Source: Planctomycetota bacterium (GTDB lineage: Bacteria; Planctomycetota; SZUA-567; H5-PLA8). Taken from it: a DNA stretch of 64,000 nt. This document shows positions 1 through 9,940 of the stretch, piece after piece. The notes beneath the pieces were generated by a model that searched no databases, was not told the DNA's origin, and saw only the letters and a program-made list of their open reading frames with translations. The position numbers and the translations under genes were made by a program. The stretch covers positions 496,001 through 560,000 of the forward strand of contig JAOSKN010000003.1 in NCBI GenBank assembly GCA_027493525.1. Direction: 5' to 3'. Position 1 is the first letter of the stretch, and each line of letters opens with the position of its first letter.

Positions 1-96
1 GGCTACCCTCCTGGCAGACTGGACCAGGTTCTGTGCCTTCGCCTTGAGCGCTTGCTCCTCCTCAAAGAAGGAGGCAGGGGTGGTTCCTGAAGGCAT
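1..96 (-). CDS. Partial hypothetical protein (N-terminus, runs off left edge)
   Basis: On the minus strand an ATG at 96 opens a frame with no stop before the window edge, giving about 32 residues. They read MPSGTTPASFFEEEQALK and continue as an alanine/lysine-rich, helix-prone stretch. It would be divergent from the glycosyltransferase at 157. There is no clear ribosome binding site. The fragment is too short to assign a family and may be spurious. Confidence 0.3.
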   Translation of the reverse strand, partial: MPSGTTPASFFEEEQALKAKAQNLVQSARRVA

Positions 97-156
97 TGCA
101 AGAAGCGCGCACCAGCAAGCGGAAGAAACTTTTCCGAGTCCGCTTAGAATCCTCGC

Positions 157-1866
157 ATGCCCGAGGCTCCTAACGAAACGGCCGCCGCGGAGGCGGACCC
201 GTCCATCCGACGCGATCAAGCCTTCGTCGCCGCGCTCGTCCTCGCCTGCCTCCTCCCGTTCCTCGGCAAGCCCATCCATCTCGACGACCCCATGTTCCTC
301 TGGATCGCCCAGCGGATCCCCGCGCATCCGCTGCGGCCCCTGGATTTCCACCTCAATTGGGAAGGCTGGAGCACGCCCGCGCATCTCATCCACTTCAGCC
401 CGCTGGCGCACAGCTACTTCCTGGCGCTGGTCGGCGCGGTCCTGGGCTGGAGCGAAATCGCGCTGCATCTGGGCATGCTCCTCCCGGCGCTGGCGTTCGC
501 TCTGGGGGTGCTGAGCCTGGCGCGGGGCCTCTGTGCGCATCCGCGGCTCGCCGCGCTGCTGGCCGTCGCGACCCCGGCCTTTCTCGTCTCCGCGAGCACG
601 CTCATGGGCGACCTGCCCATGCTCGCGTGCTGGGTCTGGGCGGTCCACTTCTGGCGCCGGGGGCTGCTCGAGAGGCGCCTGGCCTTTCTCGCGGCGAGCG
701 GGCTGCTGGTTACGCTCGCCGCGCTCGCCAAGTATTTCGGCCTGGCGCTCCTGCCGCTCCTGGCCGCCTACACGCTGGCGCATGGGCGCGAGCGCGGCTG
801 GCGGCTCGTCGTCCGCCCGCTGCTGGCGCTGCTCCTGCCCGCCGCGCTCTGCCTGGCCTACGTGAAGGGCATGCAGCACGCCTACCGGCACGACTTCCTG
901 GGCTTTGCTTCGCACTACGCCTCCAGCCTCCGGCAGGGCTCGCCTTGGCGGCGCTTCGACGCGCTCGTGGCGGGCCTCTCCTTCGCCGGCGGGTGTTGCC
1001 TGCCGCTGGCGCTCTGGGCGCCGTGGAACTGGCGGCCGCGCGGGGCCTGGGTGCTGGCGGGAACCGCCCTGGCGCTCGGCGCGGCCGTCTGGGTCTGCCA
1101 GGACCGACTCGACGTCGTTACCCGCCGCGGCTTCGGCCTCGAGCGTTGGGACCGGGTGGCGCATCTGTTTGTCTTCGCCGGCGCGGGACTGCACTTCTTC
1201 GCGCTGGTCCTTGCCGACCTCTGGAAGCGCCGCGACGCCGACGCCTGGCTTCTGGCGCTCTGGGCCTTCGGCGCTTTCGCCTTCGGCGCGTTCCTGAACT
1301 GGACGATCAACGCGCGGGCGCTCCTGCCCATGCTCCCGGCGCTGGCGCTCCTGGCGGTGCGGCGCGCGGAGGCCCGCGAGGGCTTCGCGAACTGGCCCGC
1401 CTGGAAGCGCCTGGGGCCGCTCGCGCTGGGGCTCGCGTTGAGCCTGGCGCTGCTCTGGGCCGACTTCCGCTGGGCGGCCTCGGCCCGCGACGCCGCGCGC
1501 GAACTGACCGCTCGCCACGCCGCGCCCGGGCGCGAGGTCTGGTTCCACGGGCATTGGGGCTTTCAGTGGTACATGCAGGCCGGCGGCGCGCGGCCCGTCG
1601 ACCGCGGCGGCTCCACGCTCGCGCCGGGCGACGTGCTCGTCGTGCCCAAGCACAACGCGAGCGTCTACGCGCCGCCCGAGGCCGGCGCCCGATTGATCCA
1701 GGTATTGGAGGTTCCGGTCTCGAGCGGCGTCAGCGTGGCCAGCACGCGCCTGGGCGCGGGCTTCTATTCGGACGTCTGGGGCGCCCTGCCGTTCGCTTTC
1801 GGCGCGACGGATCCCGACGTCTACGAGGTCTACCAGCTCGAAGAAGAAGTGAAGTTCGGGGAATAA
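157..1866 (+). CDS. Membrane glycosyltransferase, ArnT/PMT-like (GT39/GT83 type)
   Basis: This 569-residue polytopic membrane protein has at least ten hydrophobic segments. An early acidic motif after the first segment (HLDDPMFLW) matches the lumenal D-D/D-E position of GT-C glycosyltransferases that use polyprenyl-phosphate sugars. A FSPLAHSYFLAL stretch follows, as in ArnT-like proteins. The C-terminal 150 residues form a smaller soluble domain (GREVWFHGHWGFQWYMQ), also usual for the family. The expected role is transfer of a sugar from a lipid carrier at the outer face of the inner membrane; donor and acceptor are unknown. The start ATG lacks a strong ribosome binding site, but the following residues form a plausible cytoplasmic N-terminus. 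It is transcribed towards the convergent small basic protein gene. Confidence 0.72.
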   Translation: MPEAPNETAAAEADPSIRRDQAFVAALVLACLLPFLGKPIHLDDPMFLWIAQRIPAHPLRPLDFHLNWEGWSTPAHLIHFSPLAHSYFLALVGAVLGWSEIALHLGMLLPALAFALGVLSLARGLCAHPRLAALLAVATPAFLVSASTLMGDLPMLACWVWAVHFWRRGLLERRLAFLAASGLLVTLAALAKYFGLALLPLLAAYTLAHGRERGWRLVVRPLLALLLPAALCLAYVKGMQHAYRHDFLGFASHYASSLRQGSPWRRFDALVAGLSFAGGCCLPLALWAPWNWRPRGAWVLAGTALALGAAVWVCQDRLDVVTRRGFGLERWDRVAHLFVFAGAGLHFFALVLADLWKRRDADAWLLALWAFGAFAFGAFLNWTINARALLPMLPALALLAVRRAEAREGFANWPAWKRLGPLALGLALSLALLWADFRWAASARDAARELTARHAAPGREVWFHGHWGFQWYMQAGGARPVDRGGSTLAPGDVLVVPKHNASVYAPPEAGARLIQVLEVPVSSGVSVASTRLGAGFYSDVWGALPFAFGATDPDVYEVYQLEEEVKFGE

Positions 1867-1944
1867 CGCAAGGTCGCGATGGCCGCGGCGCGGGCGCCTC
1901 GCCCGCCAGGCTTGCAACGGGCTGCCGGTCTGCGCCGCCTCGGG

Positions 1945-2205
1945 CTATGTCGCGGGCGCCTCGGCGGCCTTGCCGCGCGGGCGGTGGATGAACAGTTCCC
2001 TGCGCAGCTTGCGCTGGGCGCGCTTGAGCTTCTTGAGGGCCGTGCGCAGCTTCGGGTCGTACTTGTTGACCTTGCCGTCCTTGACGGCCTTCTCCTTCGC
2101 CGCGGCCAGCTTCTTCTTCCACTCGCCGATCTGCTCGGTGATCGGCTTGACGCTGGGAACGCTCTCGACGGGGGGCAGCTTGACGACCTTCTTCTGCTTC
2201 GGCAT
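1945..2205 (-). CDS. Small lysine-rich hypothetical protein (86 aa)
   Basis: This 86-residue protein is very basic: KKLKRAQRKLRREL forms the core of its second half, with a KEKAVKDGKVNKYDPK linker before it. The length and charge suggest a nucleic-acid- or ribosome-associated protein, but I recognise no family. GAGG lies upstream of the ATG. A good sigma-70 promoter with a perfect TTGACA -35 sits at 2247-2273, so it is probably well expressed as a monocistron. It is convergent with the glycosyltransferase, 78 bp away. Confidence 0.6.
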   Translation of the reverse strand: MPKQKKVVKLPPVESVPSVKPITEQIGEWKKKLAAAKEKAVKDGKVNKYDPKLRTALKKLKRAQRKLRRELFIHRPRGKAAEAPAT

Positions 2206-2246
2206 GCAACGGTTCCTCGCAAGGACGCTGGGGCGACAAGGGGCCC

Positions 2247-2273
2247 ATTATCCATGGAACGTGCGGCTGTCAA
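2247..2273 (-). promoter_or_regulatory. Candidate sigma-70 promoter for the small basic protein
   Basis: Reading the minus strand, TTGACA (2273-2268) is followed after 15 bp by GATAAT (2252-2247), about 40 nt upstream of the ATG at 2205. The -35 is perfect and the -10 is 5/6, but the spacer is slightly short. Confidence 0.45.
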
Positions 2274-2299
2274 TCGGATTTGCGCCGGCGCCGCGGTAC

Positions 2300-5200
2300 T
2301 CAGCGCCGGTAGAGGCTGCTGCGGCCCAGGCGCGTAAGGCGCACCAGGGTCTCCAGCGTGACCCCGTTCACCGTCAGCGCGACCGGCACGTCCACGAAGG
2401 CCGGGTCGTTGAGCGGGTCCGTGACCGGCGCGACGCCCAGCACGCCGTCGTCAAGCCAGTGCGTGAGCGCCCGCACCGTCCAGGTCCGGTTGTTAAAGGA
2501 CATGCTGCTCACGCCCGTGAGCGGGATGGGCTGGCCCAGCCCGTCCTTGGAACCGCGGCGGTAGCTGAAGCTCGTGCCGGTCCCGGTGAACACGAGGTTC
2601 GGGATCGAGCCGTCGCCCACGTTCTCGGTGAAGTCCGCCAGCGCCAGCGCCGCGCCGCCGGCCGTTGGATCGGGCTCCTGCCCCTGCGGCAGCCGCAGCG
2701 CAAGATCGGCCATCGCGCGCTGCTGGAACCCACCCAGCTTGTCGGAGCGCTGCATGATCCGCATGCGGGTCGCGATCAGCAGGCCCTCGGGCAGCTCGAA
2801 CCCCGGCGCGCCGTAGCGGAACCTCCCCGTCCCCGTGGTCCCGACCGTGCGCAGCGTGTAAAGCGTCCGCAGCCGCGCGCGCGAACCCCAGGTCCCTATG
2901 CGCAGCGAGAGGTTCAACTCCACTGGCGCGTTGAAGTACGTCGCCAGGTTGTCCGCTCCCGCCGCCGCCAGCCCGGCGTCGAGGTCCACGTTCCGCGCCG
3001 CGATCGAGAAGCGTCCCGTCGCGTTGGAGAGCGTCACGCGCACGTACGTCGTCCCGTTTTTGAGCTGCCACGTCGTGGTTCGCCCGTTCGCCAGCAGCGG
3101 CGCGCCCAGCGCGAAGGACGCCCCCTGCAAGTCCACCGTGACCTGTTCCCCGCGAAGGTCGCCGTGTCGATCCCCTGCGCCGCGAAGTCGGCCGCGTTCA
3201 GCACGCCCGAGGCCGAGAACGAGTCCACGTTCTCGCCCAGCCCCAGCGCGCGCTTCACGAAGGAGACCGCGTAGCGCAGGCTCTGGATCTTCAGCGACCG
3301 CGAGTCGGCCGTCACCAGCTCCTCGAAGCGCTGGTACGCGAGGGCCATGTGCCCGGGCGCCGATATGCTCCCGTCGGCCGGCGGCGGGCCCCCGGCGTCC
3401 AGCGCGCCCAGCCCCCGCGGTTCGAAGACGAGCACGTCGCCGGGGCTCGCCGGCCCAGCCGGGTCCCCGGCGTCGAGGTCGAGGGCCGTCGTCGGCGAAA
3501 GCCCCGCCGTGACCGTGTCGTGCCCGCTCCCCGTCAGCACGATGAGCTGCTGCAGCGTCACCGTACCGCCGAAGCCCGGCGCGAGGTCCGTGCCCAGCAT
3601 GACCGTGTCGTCGCCGCCGGCGTCGTTCGCCGCCGCGTCCAGCGCCAGGCTCGCCGTCTCACGGAACGAGAAGGGCGCGAAGTCCACCCCGCCGCTGCTC
3701 CCGCTCACCGTGCCCATGCCGGCCTGCGGGTTGGCCAGTGTCAGGTCGTCGGCGTCCCCGGGCGTGATCAGCTTCAGCGCGTCGAACCCGCTCAGGTCGA
3801 GGGAGGCCATTCCGCTGAACGCCGGCAGGTTCGTCGCGCCGAGGTCCAGCGTCCCCGAGCCCGGCGTGGCCGCGTCCGGCCGGTAGGTCAGGTCCAGCGC
3901 GCCGTCGCCAAGCGCCTCCAGCGTGTTCTCGCCCGCGCCCCCCGCGAGCGTCAGCGGCAGGTCGAGGACGCCGCCGCTCCAGTCCAGCGTGAAGGCGTCG
4001 TCGTCGGCCCCGCCGTTGAGCGCCACCGCGACCCCGCTCCCGACGTAGTCCGCGTCCAGGCCCTCCAGGACGAGCGTGTCGTCGCCGGCCCCGCCGTTGA
4101 GCGTCAAGCTTGTGGCGGGCATCGAGAAGATCACGCTCAGCCCGCCCGCCACGCCGCGCAGGCTCGAGAAGCCGTCGCCGGCCGTCGCGTCGTCGGAGAG
4201 GAGCGCGTCGTCGCCGCCCCCGGTGAGCGTGAAGGTCAGCTCGTCGGCCGTCATGTCCAGCGTGACCGCCGGCTCCACGTTGACGTAGGCGACGATCGCC
4301 CCGTCCACGCCGATGGACCCCGAGGCCGGCCCGGTGAAGGCATGCGTCAGCGCCGTGGCCGCGCCCTGCTCGACGACAAGCCGGTCGCCGGTCGCGCCGT
4401 TCGTCCCGCCGTCGTAGCCGATTCCGTCATCCGGGATGGGGCTGTCGCCGCCCGAGAAGTCCACGCGCAGCAGGTCGTCCCCGCCCAGCGTCGCCACCTC
4501 GATCTCGTCCACCGGCTCGAAGTTCGTGAAGAGCGTGTAGCGCGTCCCGTTCCAGTCCACGTACAGCGCGATCCCCGTGCGCGAGAGCACGACGGTGTCG
4601 TCCTCCCCGTCCCGCCCGTCCACGCTCACCAGGTTAAGGTCCGGGTCGTAGTTGACGGGGGAGGGGTCGCCGACGCTCACCAGCAGCTCGTAGTTGCCCG
4701 TCTCGCTGGAATCGAAGCCCGCGACCTGCGCGTAATACGTCCCCGTCGCCGGCGCGGTGAAGTTCACGATCAGCGAGTCCTGGTTGTAGTACGTCGTCCC
4801 CGTCCCGATGGTCGTGAAGTCGTAGCGGATGTCGTCGTTGCTCGCGAGCAGCGTCGTCCCGTCGGTGTCGAAGAGGCTTAGCACCGTGTCCACCGGGTCG
4901 GCGTACCCCGGCAGGTTGAGCGACTGGGTGTCGGACATCGTGTTGAGCGTAATGAGCTGCCCGGCCTGCGCCGTGAAGCTGTAGACGTCCAGTTCGTCCG
5001 CGACGGCGACCGCGCCGAGCACGTTCGCGGCGCGCACGCCCGAGATGGGCAGGTCGGCCAGCGCCAGCGCCTGCGCCGTGGCCGGCGTGCCGTGCCCCGC
5101 GACCTGCTCGTCCGTCGTCGCCTGCGGCGCGGCCGTCAACCCATTCGAGAACTCCAGCTTCACCTTGCTTAGCCGGCTCAGCGTCCGCGGCGATTCCCGC

Positions 5201-6048
5201 GCGGCCTCGCCCAGACCCGTGCTCCCCGTCGCCATGATGTGGACGTTCTGCGCCTCGCCGGTGTCGTCGGGATCGCGGAGCAGCGGGCTCCCGTAGGGAT
5301 CGTAATGCTGCAGGCCCAGGTTGTGCCCCAGCTCGTGCGCGGCGGTGCCGTAAAGCGCGACCGTGAGCTGCCGCAACTGCTCCTCGCGGTCCTCGCCGCC
5401 CGTGAACTCGTTGACGCTCCCGAAGAAGTTGGCCGTGAACACATGCCCCACGTCGTTCCCGTTGATGTTCCGGTAATCCGGGAACCCGTCGGCGATGCCC
5501 AGCAGGTTAGGGGTGGGGTCCGTATCGCCGAAGCGGACGGTCTCGAACGTCCCGCCGGGATCCGCTTGCGAGAAGCTCACCGTGAACTCGGCGTAGACCG
5601 TCTCCATCCCGGTTTGGATGCCGTCCTGCAACTGGGTGACCTCGCCGGCCGTGAACGCGTCCACCCCGGCGTCGCTCGCCAGTTCGCCCAGCCGCGTCTC
5701 GAAGTCGGTGAAGTCGAGGAAGACCGCGATCCCGCCGCCTCCGCGCTTTCCCACGCCGGCGGCCCCGCCCGCGGGCGCGGTGGGCGTCGGATCGGGCGCG
5801 ATGCGCGGCAGCCGCCGCCTCGCCGTGGTCGGATCGATCCCCGTGCCCGGCCCGGTGGAGTCCCTCGCTTCCGCGCGGCAGTGCGGGCAGTCCGCGCGCC
5901 AGGCCATGAACGCTGCCTCGCGCGCCGGCTCGGCGCCAAGGGCTTGCCCCGCCAGAGCGGGCCAGGTCCCGAGCAGCGCTAGTATGAAAGGGAGGTTTCG
6001 CGCGCGACCCGAAACGTTCCGACCGCCGCGCGGCATGCCGGCTTCCAT
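2300..6048 (-). CDS. Secreted metzincin-type metalloprotease with PPC domain and repeats (one frameshift)
   Basis: The track splits this gene into a 1004-aa ORF (6048-3034) and a 278-aa ORF (3136-2300). Restoring one base in the four-base run at 3148-3151 joins them as AGEQVTVDLQG, giving about 1249 residues. Order of parts: signal peptide (ILALLGTWPALAGQALG); a CPHC motif near residue 55; a zinc protease domain with HELGHNLGLQH (HExxHxxGxxH) and a Met-turn candidate (VHIMATGST); a PPC-like beta domain (DVYSFTAQAGQLITL); Asp/Gly-rich RTX-like repeats (LNGGAGDDTL); and a C-terminal module of about 270 residues related to the end of the 55457-58420 protein. The role is extracellular proteolysis. 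ATG 6036 has a better GGAAG spacing than 6048. The break is probably a consensus error, but real inactivation or loss of the tail cannot be excluded. Confidence 0.75.
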
Positions 6049-6229
6049 GAACGAAATAGATTAACGGCTCGCTGCGCGCATTGCAAAGATTGCATGCCCT
6101 TTTCGCGGCCTTGGCTTGCACATGTGAACCGAGCGTCCGATACCGAAAGAAGCGCGCGCATTGGCGTATCCTGTTTTCCGTGAATGGAGCGCGTGGGCCG
6201 CGACATACAAAATACAGAGGAGACCGCGC

Positions 6230-6844
6230 ATGCCGACGTCTCGGAATCTCGCCTTGGCGCTTGCGCCGCTCGCCCTGTTCGCGCTGGCTTCATGCGGCGG
6301 CGGAGGCGGCGCGCTCCCCGGAGCCGGCGCGAAGGCGCCGCTCGGCGCGGTCCTCGCCGAAGGCCTCGCCGACGCCTCGGGGCAGCCCGTCGGCGCGGAA
6401 ACCTACGGCGGCAAGCTCGTAGGCGTCTACTTCTCCGCCCATTGGTGTCCGCCCTGCCGCGCCTTCACGCCGGAACTCGTCAAGTTCCGCGACGCGCACG
6501 CCGCCGAATTCGAGGTCCTCTTCGTCAGCGCCGACCATTCGGCCGGCGAACAAAAGGAATACATGGACTCGACGGGCATGAAATGGCCGGTGGCGAAATT
6601 CAAGGGCCCCGCCGGACAGGGCCTCGCCCGCGCCCTCGGCGTCGAAAGCATCCCCGCGCTGGTCGTGATGAACGAAGACGGCGTCGTCGTCACCACCGCC
6701 GGCCGCGAGGACCTCTCCGCCGACCCCGTTGCCGCCCTCGCCAAGTGGAAGCGGCACGCGCCGGCGAAGGGGGTAATCAATAATCGGTTACGACGAAGCG
6801 CGCCGGCCAGGTGGCACAATGCATCGGAAGTCGTCTCGAATTAA
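6230..6844 (+). CDS. Thioredoxin-like lipoprotein (nucleoredoxin/tryparedoxin type)
   Basis: The chosen start (ATG 6230, preceded by AGAGGAG) gives 204 residues. It begins with a lipoprotein signal (LALAPLALFALASC, lipobox LASC) and a poly-Gly linker. The thioredoxin fold has the active site HWCPPCRAFTPEL, which is the WCPPCR form of tryparedoxin/nucleoredoxin-like reductases, and a cis-proline loop at VESIPALVV. It should act as a membrane-anchored periplasmic thiol reductant. The track start at 6161 adds residues upstream of the signal peptide and is rejected. The last 30 residues, after KRHAPAKG, are basic and unlike the family and may be a divergent tail. It is convergent with the TIM-barrel gene across a heptanucleotide repeat. 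Confidence 0.8.
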   Translation: MPTSRNLALALAPLALFALASCGGGGGALPGAGAKAPLGAVLAEGLADASGQPVGAETYGGKLVGVYFSAHWCPPCRAFTPELVKFRDAHAAEFEVLFVSADHSAGEQKEYMDSTGMKWPVAKFKGPAGQGLARALGVESIPALVVMNEDGVVVTTAGREDLSADPVAALAKWKRHAPAKGVINNRLRRSAPARWHNASEVVSN

Positions 6845-7000
6845 TTCTATGCAGTCTTACCTAAATGAACCGCCGATGCCTTGAGCCTTTTCCCCTCCTC
6901 CCTGAGGAGGGGCGGGGGTGGCGCCAGAATTAAGCCGCGCGAAGCGCGATCCAAATCCTAAAGAAACGTAGGAAAGATAGTTCAGTCGGCGCTTCTATTC

Positions 7001-7108
7001 CGTTCACCGTTCACCGTTCACCGTTCACCGTTCACCGTTCACTGTTCACTGTTCACTGTTCATTGTTCACCGTTCACTGTTCACCGTTCACCGTTCACTG
7101 TTCACTGT
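7001..7108. repeat. Heptanucleotide tandem repeat (CGTTCAC/TGTTCAC, about 15 copies)
   Basis: A perfect-period 7-bp repeat alternates CGTTCAC and TGTTCAC with one TGTTCAT variant. It fills the gap between the convergent thioredoxin and TIM-barrel genes and overlaps the TIM-barrel stop by a few bases. The rest of 6845-7000 holds no gene. This is one of several intergenic arrays in the window whose period is always seven. Confidence 0.9.
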
Positions 7109-7914
7109 CTCCCACCGGCCCCCACCGCCTCCAACTCCCGCTCCACCTCCCGGCAGAAGGCCAGCGCCCTGCGCAGCCCGTCCTCGGCCTGCTGCGCGGG
7201 CCAGTGTTCGATGCCGTGCGCGAAGAGGCACTGCGGACGCGCGTGCCCGGCGGTCTTCAGCGCGCGGAACATCGCGGGGAAATCCAGTTGCCCCGTGCCG
7301 GCGAGCTGGTGCGACGGGTCGCGCCAGATCTCCGCCGTCGGCGCGCCCCAGTCCCACGCATAGAACATCCCGATCCGCTCCGCGACGCGCCCGATGACCT
7401 GCTCCGGCTGCTCCCCCTGGAAATGCAGGTGATTCGGGGCAAAGGCCAGGCCCAGGGCGCGGCCTGCGTACGCCCCAAGCACCTGCTCGATGTCGGCCAC
7501 GCGGTCGAAGCCCGAATGGTTGTGGTTCTCCAACAGGTACTCCACGCCCAGCGCCTCGGCGCGCTCCACGACCGGCCGCGCTTCCTCGATGACCTCCTCG
7601 GCGCTCTGCTTCGAGCTGCCGCGGATCAGGCAGCGCCCGCCGAGTTCCCTGAGCTGCTCCAGCCGCGCGAGCTGGAGCTCCCGCGTCATCCCGCCGCCGT
7701 AAATGCTCAGCGCGTGGCAGCCCAGGCCCGCGTGCGCCAGCGCGCGCCGGATCCGCGGGAGGTCCAGCTCCCGCTGCTTCGGCGGCAGGTGCTCGCACAT
7801 CCCGCCGACGAACCACAGATCGATCTTGCGCAGCCCCAGGGCCGCGACGCGGTCGCAGGCCTCCTCGAGGCTCACCCCGGCGAAGGCGTAGCTCGGCGCG
7901 AGGTACTCAAACAT
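7102..7914 (-). CDS. Sugar phosphate isomerase/epimerase-like TIM barrel
   Basis: This 270-residue protein of the xylose isomerase-like / AP endonuclease 2 superfamily carries metal-site signatures in order: ENHNHSGF (Glu on a mid-barrel strand), FAPNHLHFQGE and a late barrel strand near FYAWDW. The substrate is not predictable; neighbours of this type usually handle sugars or cyclitols. Its start overlaps the 3' end of the Gfo/Idh/MocA gene by 8 bp, so the two are translationally coupled and probably act in one sugar oxidation/isomerisation route. No signal peptide is visible. Confidence 0.8.
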   Translation of the reverse strand: MFEYLAPSYAFAGVSLEEACDRVAALGLRKIDLWFVGGMCEHLPPKQRELDLPRIRRALAHAGLGCHALSIYGGGMTRELQLARLEQLRELGGRCLIRGSSKQSAEEVIEEARPVVERAEALGVEYLLENHNHSGFDRVADIEQVLGAYAGRALGLAFAPNHLHFQGEQPEQVIGRVAERIGMFYAWDWGAPTAEIWRDPSHQLAGTGQLDFPAMFRALKTAGHARPQCLFAHGIEHWPAQQAEDGLRRALAFCREVERELEAVGAGGRQ

Positions 7915-8980
7915 GAGCGGGCTCCTTCTTCTCGGCCTGCGGCTTGCGCCGCGACCACGCCGCCAGCGCGTTCTCGGCCGGTTCGATCGGCCACGTCACG
8001 ACCGTCCCGCGCTGCGCCGCCCGGCAGACGGCCTCGATCAGCCCGAACGAGACCAGCGCCGACTCGCCCCGCTGCGGGTGCTTGAAGCCCGGCTCCCGCA
8101 GCGCGCGCGCCACGTCCGAACTCAGCGTCGCCTGCGCGTTGAGCTGGTTCTCGCCGCCCCACTTCACCGGGAACGCCTCGGCCAGCCGCCCCTCGCGGTC
8201 CCAGCGCCGGTAGTGCATGTTGATCACGACCTCCGCGCGCCCTTCCGTGCCGATTACGTCCAGGTTGTAGTAGACGTACGGGTTCGTCGCGTGCGGGTAG
8301 ACCGGGCAGTCCTCGCTCATGCAGAAGATCCCGCGCGCGCCGCCGTCGAACTCGACCAGCGCCAGCGCGTTCCGCGGGGCCGGATGCGTCTCGGGCAGGC
8401 TCAAGCGGTCCTCGCAGCCCCCCACGATCCATTTCGGCTCGGGCTCGCCGAGAATATGCCACGCCATGTCGAACATGTGGGTGCCCTGCCCGAGCAGGTT
8501 GCTGTAGCACGTCGCGCGGAGCATCGTGACCTTCCCGAGCTTCCCGCTCGAAACGGCCTCCTTCAACGCGAGCCATTCCTTCATCCCGCGCTTCTGGTGG
8601 TTGACCACGAGCAGCATCCCCGCCTCGCGGCTGATCCGTTCCAGCGCCTGGGCTTCGGCGTAGTCCAGGGCCATCGGCTTCTCGACGACCAGCGCCTTGA
8701 CGCCGGCCTCCGCCGCCGCCCGGATCGCCGGCGTGCGCAGCGTCGGCTGCGTGCAGAGGTGGACCACGTCGAGCTGCCCGCGGTGCGCGGCGAGCATCTT
8801 CTTGTAGTCGTCGTACGCGTGCTCGGGCTTGGCGGCCTCGTAGAGTTTCGCGAGCCGCTCCGGCGCCAGGTCCGCCGCCGCGATGAACCGGTACAAGCCC
8901 GTATGCAGCGCGCCCTTGATATGATCGATGCCGCGCGGGCCGGCGCCGATGAGTCCGAGTCGAAGCGGGGTCGTGGACAT
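7907..8980 (-). CDS. Gfo/Idh/MocA family NAD(P)-dependent oxidoreductase
   Basis: The chosen start (ATG 8980, behind AAGGAGTT) gives 357 residues opening with the Rossmann motif LRLGLIGAGPRGIDH. The family signature VVEKPMALDYAEA follows (EKP lysine), then the helix region DMAWHILGEPEP containing the usual catalytic-helix histidine. Members oxidise or reduce sugars, inositols or their glycosides with NAD(P). The track extension to 9214 is in non-coding sequence and was dropped. It is the first gene of a two-gene operon with the TIM barrel. Confidence 0.88.
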   Translation of the reverse strand: MSTTPLRLGLIGAGPRGIDHIKGALHTGLYRFIAAADLAPERLAKLYEAAKPEHAYDDYKKMLAAHRGQLDVVHLCTQPTLRTPAIRAAAEAGVKALVVEKPMALDYAEAQALERISREAGMLLVVNHQKRGMKEWLALKEAVSSGKLGKVTMLRATCYSNLLGQGTHMFDMAWHILGEPEPKWIVGGCEDRLSLPETHPAPRNALALVEFDGGARGIFCMSEDCPVYPHATNPYVYYNLDVIGTEGRAEVVINMHYRRWDREGRLAEAFPVKWGGENQLNAQATLSSDVARALREPGFKHPQRGESALVSFGLIEAVCRAAQRGTVVTWPIEPAENALAAWSRRKPQAEKKEPAHV

Positions 8981-9480
8981 GAGGGGTAACTCCTTGGGTT
9001 GCCTGCGAGCGAACCGGCATGACAGGGAATATGTACCCTGCCGCCCGCGGGAAGGGGATGGACCGGGGTATGAATTACCTGTTGAGATTACAGATTGTGG
9101 GGTTCCGATCGCCCGGCCCTGTCCCCTTTCCGTGGTAGGCCGCGTGAGGGCGTTCAGGGCCTTGCCTCCCGCTGCGCCCCGCCGTTCAAGCCCGCGGGGC
9201 GCACGGGGATTCAATCCGGAAAGGATTGCCGGCAGGCGCGTCCAGCGCGCATGCCACCCCCCGGCGGCCCTTTGCCGCCGCCGCTTCCGGCTACACCCGC
9301 CGCGTGGTCATGGGGTTCGTCCGCGTCCGGCGGGGGCCGCTCGGCGGTTTCGTGCGTTCCCGGTCTGCACGCCTGCGGAGGCTATTCATCTTTCACGGTC
9401 GCCTGGCCGGGCGGGTCATTTTTCTCCGCGTTCGGGGTCGGGGGTTCCTGGGGCGGGTCGCTGGGGCGGTACACTTCAGG
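8981..9480. other. Non-coding stretch upstream of the oxidoreductase
   Basis: About 500 bp with no convincing gene; the ORFs listed here are short, arginine-rich frame shadows. The base composition changes sharply near 9485, from GC-rich to AT-richer DNA, marking the edge of the Rhs/DUF4279 patch. Confidence 0.6.
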
Positions 9481-9888
9481 CTAGCCAAGAAGAATCGAGA
9501 CTTGAAATGGAATATCTAATTTATAAAATAGTCTCATGCCGCTTAAAGATAATTCAATGGCACCTTGGTCAAGGTTTGATCGGTAACTGCAATAAATATC
9601 TACACTTATTCTTGACGATTTCAACTTTCGAATGAATGCGTGGCCACGAAGCAATCTCATATCTAGCGCGACAATATGCCTTTCCAGTGGCAACCGCTCC
9701 GAGACTGGGGCCTTGTATGCCCACATATCCTCCTTATAGCGTTCACACTTTCCCTGCATAAAATCTCCCTTTAGGTGACTATGCGTGGGCGAAAGATGTA
9801 GCCTCTTCGATATTGCATTCAAATCTCCAATTACTCCGTAAATACGTAAAGTGGCACTGTAGCGCTCAACAACTCTGGCTTTGGACAC
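9481..9888 (-). CDS. DUF4279-like protein, probable immunity protein
   Basis: I start this at GTG 9888, which has GGGGAGG just upstream, rather than at the track ATG 10050 inside the Rhs frame. That gives 135 residues. The sequence fits DUF4279 as I know it: RIYGVIGDLNAISKRL, then SPTHSHLKGD, YKEDMWAYKAPV, and an end with VDIYCSYRSN and LDIPFQVSIL. DUF4279 proteins often sit after polymorphic toxin C-termini and are predicted immunity proteins. The gene follows the Rhs fragment by about 50 bp on the same strand and is clearly AT-richer than the surroundings, suggesting recent transfer. Confidence 0.68.
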   Translation of the reverse strand: MSKARVVERYSATLRIYGVIGDLNAISKRLHLSPTHSHLKGDFMQGKCERYKEDMWAYKAPVSERLPLERHIVALDMRLLRGHAFIRKLKSSRISVDIYCSYRSNLDQGAIELSLSGMRLFYKLDIPFQVSILLG

Positions 9889-9940
9889 TGCCCCCTCCCC
9901 ACTATTTCTGAATAGCCAAGTTGGAGTACCCGACCCAGTG

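Noticed and set aside
1970-3274. 434-aa plus-strand ORF
   Set aside because: It lies antisense to the protease gene, is Arg/His-rich with no domain pattern, and is a frame shadow of high-GC coding DNA.
3349-4881. 510-aa plus-strand ORF
   Set aside because: Shadow of the metalloprotease; extreme Arg/Val bias and no start site.
7001-7108. Possible CRISPR array
   Set aside because: The unit is 7 bp with no spacers, so it is a simple tandem repeat.
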